This document shows positions 8,963 through 16,772 of a DNA stretch of 64,000 nucleotides, piece after piece; positions within the stretch are counted from its first letter, which is position 1; each line of letters begins with the position of its first letter. The stretch spans positions 1 to 64,000 of the forward strand of contig JAHDQO010000008.1 of NCBI GenBank assembly GCA_018433765.1, given 5' to 3'. The DNA comes from Tissierellales bacterium (lineage in GTDB: Bacteria; Bacillota; Clostridia; Tissierellales; Sedimentibacteraceae). The translations under genes and the position numbers were made by a program. The notes beneath the pieces were generated by a model. It was not told the origin of the DNA. It did no database searches and saw nothing but the letters and a program-made list of their open reading frames with translations.

Positions 8963-10948
8963 ATGAAAGGTTACATTGGTAAAATTCTAATAGTAGATTT
9001 AACAACAGGTATCTTTGAAGAACAGAAAGTTGAAGATGAAGTATATGAAAATTTACTATCAGGTGTAGGGTTAGGAGCGTATACACTTTATAAGAATATA
9101 CCTAAAGGGGCAGACCCGTTAGGACCAGATAATATGCTTGGTTTTGTTAGTGGATTATTAACAGGTACAGGAAGCGTAATGACTGGTAGATGGATGGTTG
9201 TATGTAAATCTCCACTAACTGGTGGTTGGGGGGATTCAAATTGTGGAGGTACATTTTCACCTGCAATAAAACAATGCGGTTATGATGGTATTTTTTTTAA
9301 AGGAATCTCTGTATTCCCCGTATATTTATATGTAGATAATAGAGGAGCAGAACTTAGAGATGCTTCATACTTGTGGGGAAAAGATGCAGTTGAAACAGAA
9401 GATATACTAGAGAAAGAGAATTGGAACAATAAAAAACCTGCAATAGCTGTTATAGGCACTTCTTCTGAAAAAAAATCATTAATATCAGGTATATGTAATG
9501 ATAGAGGGCGTATTGCTGCAAGGTCTGGTGTTGGTGCTGTAATGGGTTCGAAAAGATTAAAAGCAGTAGTTTTAGCAGGTTCAAAACCTATAAAATGTCA
9601 TGATCCTAAAACGGTAAAGAAATATAGTAAAGAGTTCAGTAAAAAAATAAAGAAAACAAATATGCCTCAAATTATGACTGGCAGGATGCTTCCACTCATG
9701 GGAAAGGCATTAACTATCCCTAAAAATATTATACCAATAGATGGTATTGTTAGTGCTAGTATGATGAAAAAATGGGGTACGGGGTTTGGAAATACCATGG
9801 GCATGTATAATGGTGATGACCCTATAAAAAACTGGGCAGGATCAGTGGTAGATTATGATAAATCATATTACAATAATGTTAATCCTGACAAAGTTCTAAA
9901 AAGAGAATATAAAAAATATCACTGCTATTCGTGTGTCATAGGCTGCGGCGGAGTATGTGATATAAAAGGTATTGGAAATGGAGAATTTACACATACACAT
10001 AAACCTGAATATGAAACAGTAAATGCTTTTGGTGCTTTACTTATGAATAAAGATTTAGAATCAATATTTTATATAAATGAATTATTAAATAGGGCTGGAA
10101 TGGACAGTATATCAGCTGGAAACACAATTGCTTATGCAATCGAGTGTTATGAAAATGGACTTATAACAAAAGATGATACAGACGGACTGGAATTAACATG
10201 GGGTAATGCTGAAGCAATAGTAGAACTTGTGAAAAGAATGATAGCAAGACAAGGATTTGGAGATGTTTTAGCAGATGGAGTAAAAGTAGCTGTTAAAAAA
10301 ATAGGAGAAGAGACAAGTAAGTATGCAATGCACGCAGGAGGTCAAGAACCGGGAATGCACGACCCTAGGATGGATCCAGCTTTAGGAGTACATTACAGTG
10401 CTGATCCTACTCCCGGAAGGCATACAGTTGGTGCTTTTGGATATTATAACTATATGCATTTATGGACAAAAGTTTCATGGGTACCTAAATTAAAATTATC
10501 AACACCAAAAAAAGTAGAATTTGAAGCTTCTGATAGAAATGGAATAATTACAATGGCTAATAGCTGTATTAAGCAAATATTAGATGGTTCCGGAGGATGT
10601 TTATTTGCAATGATTTCAGGTGTACATAACTGGAAAATTTTCGAATGGCTTAATGCTGCAACAGGTTGGGATAAAACTCCAGACGAATATATGATAATAG
10701 GAAAGAGAATGCAAACATTAAGACAGATGTTTAATATACGTGAAGGAATAAATCCTATCGATTTCAAAATAAAAGATAGAATAGCAGGAAGACCTCCGTT
10801 AAAAGAAGGACCATTAAAAGGTAAAACTTTACCTATTGAAGGTATGATACAAAAACATTGGGAACACTTTGGATGGAATCCTGAAACTGGAGTACCTACA
10901 GAAGAAACTATTGAAGAATTGGGTTTGGATGAATTACTAAATAATTAA
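8963..10948 (+). CDS. aor: Aldehyde:ferredoxin oxidoreductase (tungsten type)
   Basis: Members oxidise aldehydes to acids, or reduce acids, with ferredoxin, using a tungsto-bis-molybdopterin centre and one [4Fe-4S] cluster in the cytoplasm. The 661-residue protein has the N-terminal MKGYIGKILIVDLTTG signature and the cofactor-binding glycine-rich stretch near residues 65-110. Cluster ligands are C321-x2-C324-x3-C328, with the distal Cys at C546 in GSGGCLFAM. The motif DPALGVHYSADPTPGRHT is also conserved. ATG at 8963 follows AAAAGGAG. A ferredoxin gene lies downstream, and a cofactor-sensing riboswitch 0.7 kb further on ties the region to tungsten or molybdenum. The preceding 138-base gap holds only A-rich sequence resembling the aaaagt-type repeat arms. 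Confidence 0.93.
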   Translation: MKGYIGKILIVDLTTGIFEEQKVEDEVYENLLSGVGLGAYTLYKNIPKGADPLGPDNMLGFVSGLLTGTGSVMTGRWMVVCKSPLTGGWGDSNCGGTFSPAIKQCGYDGIFFKGISVFPVYLYVDNRGAELRDASYLWGKDAVETEDILEKENWNNKKPAIAVIGTSSEKKSLISGICNDRGRIAARSGVGAVMGSKRLKAVVLAGSKPIKCHDPKTVKKYSKEFSKKIKKTNMPQIMTGRMLPLMGKALTIPKNIIPIDGIVSASMMKKWGTGFGNTMGMYNGDDPIKNWAGSVVDYDKSYYNNVNPDKVLKREYKKYHCYSCVIGCGGVCDIKGIGNGEFTHTHKPEYETVNAFGALLMNKDLESIFYINELLNRAGMDSISAGNTIAYAIECYENGLITKDDTDGLELTWGNAEAIVELVKRMIARQGFGDVLADGVKVAVKKIGEETSKYAMHAGGQEPGMHDPRMDPALGVHYSADPTPGRHTVGAFGYYNYMHLWTKVSWVPKLKLSTPKKVEFEASDRNGIITMANSCIKQILDGSGGCLFAMISGVHNWKIFEWLNAATGWDKTPDEYMIIGKRMQTLRQMFNIREGINPIDFKIKDRIAGRPPLKEGPLKGKTLPIEGMIQKHWEHFGWNPETGVPTEETIEELGLDELLNN

Positions 10949-11077
10949 AGGAGCAACTAGTAACGAGAAACGAGGAACATGGAAGCTTTACTACCGTAAA
11001 GCAAACAAATCTAAGAATGTGTGTCATTCTGAGGGATAGTCGAAGAATCTTGTGTGGAAGTAAGCAGTAAACTGCTT
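10949..11077. repeat. Composite palindromic repeats
   Basis: A left arm (AACTAGTAACGAGAAACGAG) leads to the core hairpin GCTTTAC-TACC-GTAAAGC at 10985-11002. A different unit follows near 11021-11051, GTCATTCTGAGGGATAGTCG then AAGAATC, which recurs at about 53808. AAGCAGT-AA-ACTGCTT at 11062-11077 is a short inverted repeat just before the ferredoxin gene. Confidence 0.65.
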
Positions 11078-11099
11078 GAATATAATATGGAGTGTAATT

Positions 11100-11309
11100 A
11101 TGGAGAAGAAAAAACCAATTATAAATTATAAAGAATGTATGGCATGTGGTATATGTGTGCAGGCATGCCCTTTCAGTTGTATAGACTTTGTTAAGATAAA
11201 TGTCAATAAAGATAAAAAAGCATATCCTGAACTAATTAATAATGGCAGATGTACTGGCTGTGGAATCTGCTCTAAAGAATGTCCTGTAGAAGCAATAGAA
11301 TTAAGATAA
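11100..11309 (+). CDS. 2[4Fe-4S] ferredoxin-like protein
   Basis: This small cytoplasmic electron carrier of 69 residues holds two clostridial cluster motifs, CMACGICVQACP and CTGCGICSKECP, with the final Cys of each followed by Pro. Between the two halves lies a Lys-rich insert, so it resembles ferredoxin-like subunits that accompany oxidoreductases. ATG at 11100 follows GGAGTG; the open frame could extend to TTG at 11076, but that lacks a ribosome site. It is probably the electron partner of the aldehyde oxidoreductase directly upstream, separated only by a repeat. This pairing is inferred from position. Confidence 0.88.
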   Translation: MEKKKPIINYKECMACGICVQACPFSCIDFVKINVNKDKKAYPELINNGRCTGCGICSKECPVEAIELR

Positions 11310-11560
11310 AAGTTAAAAGATAAAAGTGAAAAGTTATGGTAGTTTTACTAATGTCTTTTTTCGTGCGAAGCACATTTTCCGTGTTCTTCCATGTTCTTCC
11401 GTGGTTAAATTTGATAAAAATAAATTTACGAATTATATGAGTAAATTAACCATATTACTCGTTGCTCATTACTAGTTCTTCGTTTATCTAAGTGCGAAGC
11501 ACAATTCTGTGTTTTTCCGTGTTCTTTCGTGCTTTTCTGTGGTAAATAAAATTAAAAATA
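11310..11560. repeat. Array of three repeat types
   Basis: This 250-base stretch has no gene. It begins with arms of the AAAAGATAAAAGTGAAAAG type, then GTGCGAAGCAC at about 11364 with CCGTGTTCTTCC-type words, then a long ATTACTCGTTGCTCATTACT arm, and again AGTGCGAAGCACA near 11490 with CTGTGTTTTTCCGTGTTC. It looks like successive insertions of palindromic units into each other. Confidence 0.65.
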
Positions 11561-11570
11561 TCAATTTTAC

Positions 11571-11599
11571 TTGTAAATAACATATTTTTTTGCTAAAAT
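11571..11599 (+). promoter_or_regulatory. Promoter of the riboswitch operon
   Basis: TTGTAA (11571-11576) and TAAAAT (11594-11599) are 17 bases apart. The predicted start near 11606 is just upstream of the riboswitch aptamer. A TTGACA at 11599-11604 has no -10 at proper distance and is not favoured. Confidence 0.45.
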
Positions 11600-11620
11600 T
11601 GACATGTAATTTAAATATGT

Positions 11621-11716
11621 TGCTCCGATCTGTTTTTTCCTAAGGGGTTAAACTATGGGAAACAGACGATAGGGTATATTTGGAAACGATTATGCCTCCC
11701 ATTTGGAAAGGAGATG
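11621..11716 (+). ncRNA. Molybdenum/tungsten cofactor riboswitch
   Basis: The sequence carries the hallmark end of the Moco RNA motif, GCCTCCCATTTGGAAAGGAG (11694-11713), and the expected pairings. These are CTCC 11623-11626 with GGAG 11710-11713 (closing stem), TCTGTTT 11629-11635 with AAACAGA 11660-11666, and ATGGG 11655-11659 with CCCAT 11698-11702. AGG/CCT plus GTATA/TATGC form the remaining arm, with a GGAAACGA-type conserved loop. Rfam describes such RNAs upstream of molybdenum-cofactor genes and tungsten-cofactor variants. Whether this copy senses molybdenum or tungsten cofactor cannot be decided by eye; the nearby AOR favours tungsten. Confidence 0.88.
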
Positions 11717-11738
11717 AAAAAGTAGAATTTAAATCTAT

Positions 11739-11763
11739 TCCATTGGGTGAATGGATTTTTTTT
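11739..11763 (+). terminator. Possible expression-platform terminator
   Basis: TCCATT (11739-11744) and AATGGA (11750-11755) form a weak six-pair stem with loop GGGTG, followed directly by eight T (11756-11763). The stem is short for an intrinsic terminator, but the T run and the position between aptamer and gene suit riboswitch control of transcription. Confidence 0.4.
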
Positions 11764-11773
11764 ATTTAAAATC

Positions 11774-12298
11774 ATGAAAAAAAGTGCATTTATTATTTTA
11801 TTGAGTATGTTGTTGTTAGTTTCATGTAGTACAAGCTTTGAAGAAACATATGTTAAACAAAAATATGATGACTGCAAAGTAGTTAGAAAATATAAAATTG
11901 ATAACAGTATCAATTCAGATGGATGCTGTATTGAAAATGCTATGTTAATAGAGAAAGATGGACAAAAGTTATTATATCAATTCGTAAAGACAACTGGTTT
12001 TAATGAAGACATTTATTTAATGACTTCTATAGATGTTCAGAATAATAAAGTTTATGAAGTTGATGTAATAGAACATTCAGAAACTGATGATTATGGTGGT
12101 TATGTTTCTGAAAATTGGTTTCTTGAAAGATTTGCAGGTAAGTTAGTGGATGTACCGTTAAAAACTGTAATTATAATAGACAGAGAGCCTAATGAAGTAG
12201 TTGCTATTACAGGAGCTACAATGACCAGTAAGGCAGTAGTAAGAGCAGTAAATTTATGTATGGAAAACTTCACTAAATTAAAAATGCAAAATAAATAA
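11774..12298 (+). CDS. FMN-binding lipoprotein
   Basis: The 174-residue product has a lipoprotein signal ending in LLLVSC (C18), so it should be anchored outside the membrane. The C-terminal part is an FMN-binding domain of the RnfG/NqrC type: HSETDDYGGYV followed by T146-GAT149, the site where ApbE-type transferases attach FMN to the final Thr. It is therefore a candidate extracytosolic flavin electron carrier. ATG at 11774 gives a clean signal peptide but has no ribosome site; GTG at 11747 is the alternative and lies inside the terminator-like hairpin. An eight-codon frame, ATG at 11751 to TGA at 11777, overlaps this start by ATGA and might couple translation. It is the first gene after the cofactor riboswitch. 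Confidence 0.85.
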   Translation: MKKSAFIILLSMLLLVSCSTSFEETYVKQKYDDCKVVRKYKIDNSINSDGCCIENAMLIEKDGQKLLYQFVKTTGFNEDIYLMTSIDVQNNKVYEVDVIEHSETDDYGGYVSENWFLERFAGKLVDVPLKTVIIIDREPNEVVAITGATMTSKAVVRAVNLCMENFTKLKMQNK

Positions 12299-12367
12299 AA
12301 ATTTAAAATGCAAAATTAAAAATAGAATTACAAATATAAATTTGGAAAGATTAATTAGGAGGAGAGT

Positions 12368-13504
12368 ATGAAAAAAAGGTTAAGCAGTTTATTGGTATTA
12401 GCAATTGTGGTATTATTAGTATTGGCTGGATGTTCAAATGCAAACAATGAACCTGCAGATGCTGATAACCAAGAACCTGTAAAAAGTGGTGATGATGTAG
12501 GAACTCCTGCTGGAGAGTTTAAAATTGTTGGTCTTGAAGGTGGGGATGTAGTGATAACTGCAGAAGAAATATATAAAATGGAATCAGCAACTGAAAAAAT
12601 GACTAATATTTCATCAAGTGGAGAAATTACAGAAGCAGAAGTAACAGGTGTAAAAATAGATACTATTTTAAGTAAATACAATGTTTCTCAGAAAGATTTT
12701 GAAGGTGTAAGATTTTATGCAGCAGATGGATATTCTATTATAGTACCAAAAGAAATACTTCAACAGAAAGAAATAATGTTGATTTACAAACAAGATGGTA
12801 AACCATTACATGAAAAACATATGCCTTTAAGAGTTGCAGTTCCTGACGAAAGATCTATGTATTGGGTTGGTAATGTTGCTGGAATGGAAATTGTTCAGGA
12901 GGAAATAATAAACATATCAAAGGTTACATTATTAGAATCCTCATATAGTCTTTTAACTCAAGAAGATTATACATATTATGAAACTGTAGATAAAGCAGTG
13001 AAAACAGAGGAGTTATTTGAAAAATTTGCTTCTGTTAAGGAAACAGACGAGATTTCAGCCAAATGTGTTGACGGACTAGATAAAAATGAAAAGAAAAATG
13101 TTTTTTTAACAGGGTATATCAAAATAACTGGTGAATATGCACCATTGTTTTTATCTCCGGAGCTTCCAAAAGGCATGCATATGAAAGAATTACTTTGGTT
13201 TAATAATGCAGAAAATGCTTTCTTTAGTATTGAACAAGGATTAGTAAAATATGCTGACGAATTAGTAACAATAGGAGAAGACACAGGTATTTTGCTGACA
13301 AGTATAGAAGATTCAGTAGGATTAGAAAAAGGAAATAAATATAAGTTAACAGCTGATGATGGATACAGCTTAGAAATTACTAGAGAAGACTTTGAAAAAG
13401 GTATGATCTATCCAAGAAAAAAAGGTGGATATAGTACAGTATTTGAAGGTCTTGAAGACAATACAAAAGTTAAAGGCATATTAAGCATAGAAGTTACAGA
13501 ATAA
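12368..13504 (+). CDS. Lipoprotein with two molybdopterin-binding-like domains
   Basis: The signal peptide ends in LVLAGC (C22), followed by an acidic linker. Residues about 55-190 resemble the sulfite-oxidase-type molybdopterin-binding fold: an EEIYKM strand, a VTGVKIDTIL segment, a GVRFYAADGYSIIVP strand, then DGKPLHEKHMPLRVAVP and MYWVGNVAGMEI. A second, more diverged copy fills residues about 200-378. The Cys that coordinates molybdenum in sulfite oxidase is not evident in either copy. The protein may bind a cofactor without the usual ligand, or be a structural relative only. It follows the FMN-binding lipoprotein by 69 bases, has an AGGAGGAGAG ribosome site, and is probably in the same riboswitch-controlled transcript. 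Confidence 0.75.
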   Translation: MKKRLSSLLVLAIVVLLVLAGCSNANNEPADADNQEPVKSGDDVGTPAGEFKIVGLEGGDVVITAEEIYKMESATEKMTNISSSGEITEAEVTGVKIDTILSKYNVSQKDFEGVRFYAADGYSIIVPKEILQQKEIMLIYKQDGKPLHEKHMPLRVAVPDERSMYWVGNVAGMEIVQEEIINISKVTLLESSYSLLTQEDYTYYETVDKAVKTEELFEKFASVKETDEISAKCVDGLDKNEKKNVFLTGYIKITGEYAPLFLSPELPKGMHMKELLWFNNAENAFFSIEQGLVKYADELVTIGEDTGILLTSIEDSVGLEKGNKYKLTADDGYSLEITREDFEKGMIYPRKKGGYSTVFEGLEDNTKVKGILSIEVTE

Positions 13505-13576
13505 AAACTAGTTATTTATAGTTTAAAAAGCTATTAAATATAAAATAAAAAGAAAGTGAAAGGAAGAATATTAAAC

Positions 13577-14101
13577 ATGAAAAAGATAGTTAGTTTATTA
13601 TTAGTTTTAATGTTAGTTTTATCTTTAGGAGTTGGTTGCACAACAGACCAGCCTGCTGATGAACCTGATCAAGAACAAAATCAAGATGCAGACCAAGAAC
13701 AAGACCAAGATGCAGATCAAGAACCAGCAAAAGCTGAATTTAGTATTACCGTAAATGGTACAGAGTTTACAAATGAAAATGCAAAAGATTTAGAATTTGT
13801 AACAGTTACTATTAATAAAAAAGATAAAGACGATAATTTAAAGCCTGGACAATGGCAGGGCTATAGAATTAAAGATATATTAGAAGCAGCAGGTGTAGAA
13901 GAATACACTTCAGTAAAGGTAGCTGCAGCTGATGAATTTAGTGTTGATTTAACAAAAGATGTAGTAGATGCAGAAACAACTTTACTTGGCTTTATCAAAG
14001 ATGGAGAAGCTTTAAGTGAAGATGAATCACCAAGATTAACTGTTGAAGGTGAAGGATCAAGCGTTTGGATTAAAGGAGTAGCGTCAATAGAAACAAAATA
14101 A
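13577..14101 (+). CDS. Lipoprotein with one molybdopterin-binding-like domain
   Basis: The 174-residue protein has a signal peptide ending in LGVGC (C21), then a low-complexity linker of Asp, Gln, Glu and Ala (about residues 24-52) that would hold the domain away from the membrane. The remaining 120 residues repeat the pattern of the preceding gene: a FVTVTINKK strand, WQGYRIKDILEAAG, SVKVAAADEFSVDL, DESPRLTVEGEGSS and VWIKGVASIE. This matches the sulfite-oxidase-like fold as a single, shortened copy. No Cys remains in the mature protein except the lipidated one, so no metal ligand is visible. ATG at 13577 is preferred over GTG at 13556 because it begins the signal peptide. Co-transcription with its neighbours is inferred. 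Confidence 0.72.
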   Translation: MKKIVSLLLVLMLVLSLGVGCTTDQPADEPDQEQNQDADQEQDQDADQEPAKAEFSITVNGTEFTNENAKDLEFVTVTINKKDKDDNLKPGQWQGYRIKDILEAAGVEEYTSVKVAAADEFSVDLTKDVVDAETTLLGFIKDGEALSEDESPRLTVEGEGSSVWIKGVASIETK

Positions 14102-14163
14102 ATTTAAATAAAAGTAAAAAGTTAGTTTTACAAAATATTTATAAGAAGAAAGGATAGTTGGAC

Positions 14164-15609
14164 ATGTCAAAAAAAATAGCGATGTCGTTTTTGACTGCTC
14201 TTATTATCCTTTTTCTCTTTACTTCATGTAATAAAGAACAAGATATATTTTCTTCTGTAATCATAACGGGTGATGTGGAGAATCAATATACATTAGAAAG
14301 TTATAGTGAAGAATTCGAATGGAATCAAATAGAGAAAAAGGATATAAAATATAAGGGCGTTTTATTAAAAGATTTAGTAAATAAAAGTAATCCTATCAGT
14401 GACAATTTTTCTATACTATTAATGGGACAAGATGGGTTAATGGCAAAATTAAATGGAAATGAATTGGATGACTGTTATATAGTAAACAATGAAAAAGGCT
14501 GGTGTTCAGTTACATTTAATCATCCTGTTAATTCAAATATAAAAGGCTTAGAAAGTATAGTTATAATTAATAACATAGATGACATAGATAATTCAGTAAA
14601 TATTATTAGCAATAATAAAAATATTTTTTCAATTACACCGGGAAATTTCTTATTAACAAATTATAAAATATATAATTATCTTGATGGTGAAACATCAGTA
14701 GACCAAAAAAATGATATAATGTTGTACAAGCAAAAGAAAGTCATACCTTTAAATGAAATCACTAATAATATAAATAGAATTTTGGTAATGACAAGAGATG
14801 GAGGATATTATTATTTATCAAAGTCAGGATATATTCAACTTGATGGAAATAAAATAAATTTTATTATTCCTGAAGAAAGAATAATATATAATGATATTGT
14901 TGGAGTTCTTATTAATCCACCTCAAACAACTGTAATGGATACTTATTACGATGCAGAATATTACCTTAAAAAAAATGAAAAAGTAATGATTGTTTTTGTA
15001 GATGGTTTTGGATATCATCAATATAAATACGCTATGGAAAATGGATATGCTCCTTATTTGACAAGTCTGAATGAAGCAAAAATTGCGAACACTATTTATA
15101 GACCAGTTACAAATGCAGGGTATGCTGCCATGATAACAGGCAAACCACCTAAAGAAAACGGTATAAAAGATAGAGATGGAAGGCAGCCTTTAGTACCTAC
15201 CATATTTGAAAGGGCATTAGAGTTGGATAAAAAAGCTATGTTGGTAGAATCATATTCATGTGCAGTTAATACAGGTATAACTCCAATATTAAGCTTAGAT
15301 GATGATGGAGATAAGTATACAGATGATGAAGTTTTTGACAATGCAAAAATAGCTTTAAAGGAAAATCCAGATTTAATTTTAGTTCATTTTCACGGAGTAG
15401 ATGATGCAGGACATTGTTTTGGAGATTTTGATAATAGGACAATGGAAAAAATAAAAGAAGTAGATAGTTATGTAAAGGAAATAAGTTCAAATTGGGATGG
15501 AAAGATAATACTAACTGCTGATCACGGAATGCATAAAAAAGGTGACGAAGGTACACATGGATTCTTTAGATATGAAGATATAATTATTCCATATTTAATA
15601 TATGATTAA
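14164..15609 (+). CDS. Lipoprotein, pterin-fold domain fused to phosphodiesterase
   Basis: The signal peptide ends in LFTSC (C22). Residues about 35-150 resemble the molybdopterin-like domain of the two genes before it (YKGVLLKDLV, NFSILLMGQDGLMAKL, IKGLESIVIIN). Residues about 275-481 form an alkaline-phosphatase-superfamily (type I phosphodiesterase) domain. It has metal site VDGFG, a putative nucleophile Thr in RPVTNAGYAAMITG, then HFHGVDDAGH, TADHGMH and GTHG supplying the remaining Asp and His ligands. Such enzymes cleave phosphodiesters or phosphomonoesters outside the cell. The substrate is unknown; the fusion suggests a phosphorylated pterin or nucleotide. ATG at 14164 is chosen over TTG at 14158 by ribosome-site spacing. 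Confidence 0.78.
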   Translation: MSKKIAMSFLTALIILFLFTSCNKEQDIFSSVIITGDVENQYTLESYSEEFEWNQIEKKDIKYKGVLLKDLVNKSNPISDNFSILLMGQDGLMAKLNGNELDDCYIVNNEKGWCSVTFNHPVNSNIKGLESIVIINNIDDIDNSVNIISNNKNIFSITPGNFLLTNYKIYNYLDGETSVDQKNDIMLYKQKKVIPLNEITNNINRILVMTRDGGYYYLSKSGYIQLDGNKINFIIPEERIIYNDIVGVLINPPQTTVMDTYYDAEYYLKKNEKVMIVFVDGFGYHQYKYAMENGYAPYLTSLNEAKIANTIYRPVTNAGYAAMITGKPPKENGIKDRDGRQPLVPTIFERALELDKKAMLVESYSCAVNTGITPILSLDDDGDKYTDDEVFDNAKIALKENPDLILVHFHGVDDAGHCFGDFDNRTMEKIKEVDSYVKEISSNWDGKIILTADHGMHKKGDEGTHGFFRYEDIIIPYLIYD

Positions 15610-15610
15610 A

Positions 15611-15812
15611 TGTGCTGCGCAATTTAATAAACGAGGAACTAGAAATGAGAAACTATTAATATGGTCTTAATAAACGAGAAACTAGAAATGAGTAACGAGC
15701 AACAAGGTTAATTTACTCATTTAATTCGTAAATTTATTTTATAATTAAATGTTTTACGGAGTAAAACTTCCATGTTACTAGTTATTAGTTATTAGTTTTT
15801 CGTTCAATTTTG
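15611..15812. repeat. Palindromic repeats with heptad arms
   Basis: GTGC-TGC-GCA at 15612 is a remnant of the second core type. It is followed by two left arms (AACGAGGAACTAGAAATGAG and similar), an ATTTACTCATTTAATTCGTA segment, a core hairpin in reverse orientation GTTTTAC-GGA-GTAAAAC (15751-15767), and a right arm ATGTTACTAGTTATTAG and onward. No gene is present. Confidence 0.7.
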
Positions 15813-15828
15813 GAAGGAGTTGATTTTG

Positions 15829-16578
15829 ATGAAGGTGTTATCAGTATATGGGTATACAGGGTCGGGGAAAACAACTGTAGTTGAAACGTTGATAAAAGGC
15901 TTGAGAGCAAAGAGATATTCGGTAGGAAGTATTAAAGAGATACACTTTGAAGAATTTGCTATAGATACTCCGGGTACTAATACTTATAGGCACAGAGAGG
16001 CAGGTTCACAACTGGTCAGTGCAAGAGGTATGAAAGAAACTGATATTCTTTATGATGAAAAGTTGAAATTAACAGATATCTTAAAACATTATCACCATGA
16101 ATATGTAATATGTGAAGGGGTAACTGATTATAATCTACCTAAAATTTTAGCAGCCAAATCAGTTGATGAACTAGAGAAAAGATGGGAAAGAGGTATATTT
16201 GCTGTTTCTGGTGTTATTGCTGAAACATTAAACGAATATAAGGGAGTACCAGTAATAAATGCTTTGAAAGAACCAGAAAAACTTATTAATTTAGTTGAAG
16301 AAAAAGTATTTGAACTGCTGCCAGATGCTCCAATAGAATGCTGTTCAGCGTGTGGATATGACTGCAGAACATTAGCAGAAAAAATATTAAAGGGTGAAGC
16401 CAAAAGAGAAGATTGCGTGCAGACAAAATCAAAAGTAAAATTATATATAAATGATGAACCTATACAAATGGTACCTTTTGTTGAGAATATTCTGAAAAGT
16501 ACATGTTTAGGTTTGATTAGTCAATTTGAAGGATATGAAGATGAGAGTAGTATTAGAATAGAGATTAATAATAATTAA
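15829..16578 (+). CDS. mobB: MobB-like GTP-binding protein with Cys-rich C-terminus
   Basis: MobB proteins bind GTP and assist maturation of the molybdopterin guanine dinucleotide form of the cofactor. The N-terminal half (about 1-160) has the P-loop G8-YTGSGKT and the conserved segment with DTPGTNTYRHREAGS. The last 85 residues are not part of classical MobB: they carry C171, C172, C175, C179 and C196, a spacing that could hold an Fe-S cluster or zinc, followed by INDEPIQMVPFVENIL. The start is ATG 15829, nine bases after GGAAGGAG; a TTG at 15820 lies inside that site. The neighbours are cofactor-related lipoproteins and a cofactor riboswitch, which supports the assignment. Confidence 0.85.
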   Translation: MKVLSVYGYTGSGKTTVVETLIKGLRAKRYSVGSIKEIHFEEFAIDTPGTNTYRHREAGSQLVSARGMKETDILYDEKLKLTDILKHYHHEYVICEGVTDYNLPKILAAKSVDELEKRWERGIFAVSGVIAETLNEYKGVPVINALKEPEKLINLVEEKVFELLPDAPIECCSACGYDCRTLAEKILKGEAKREDCVQTKSKVKLYINDEPIQMVPFVENILKSTCLGLISQFEGYEDESSIRIEINNN

Positions 16579-16760
16579 CCACGGAATTACACGGAAGGAC
16601 ACTGAAATGTGCTACGCACTAAAAAAAGATAAAATATAACTAACCACGGAGGACACGGAAGGACACTGAAATGTGCTTCGCACTTTATAAACGAGAAGTT
16701 AGTAATGAGTAACGAGTAACATGGATAATTTACTTATATTAATTCGTAAATTTTATATAG
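16579..16760. repeat. Repeats with CCACGG arms and GTGC core
   Basis: Two near-copies of a unit, ACCACGGA..ACACGGAAGGACACTGA leading to ATGTGCTACGCACT or ATGTGCTTCGCACT, lie at about 16579-16622 and 16643-16685. They are followed by an ACGAGAAGTTAGTAATGAGT arm of the other family. The arms are degenerate eight-base words. No gene is present. Confidence 0.7.
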
Positions 16761-16772
16761 GAATAAAATGAT

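Noticed and set aside
11599-11604. TTGACA as the -35 of the riboswitch promoter
   Set aside because: At 16-18 bases downstream the sequence is the start of the aptamer (GCTCCG), not a -10; the pair at 11571/11594 fits better.
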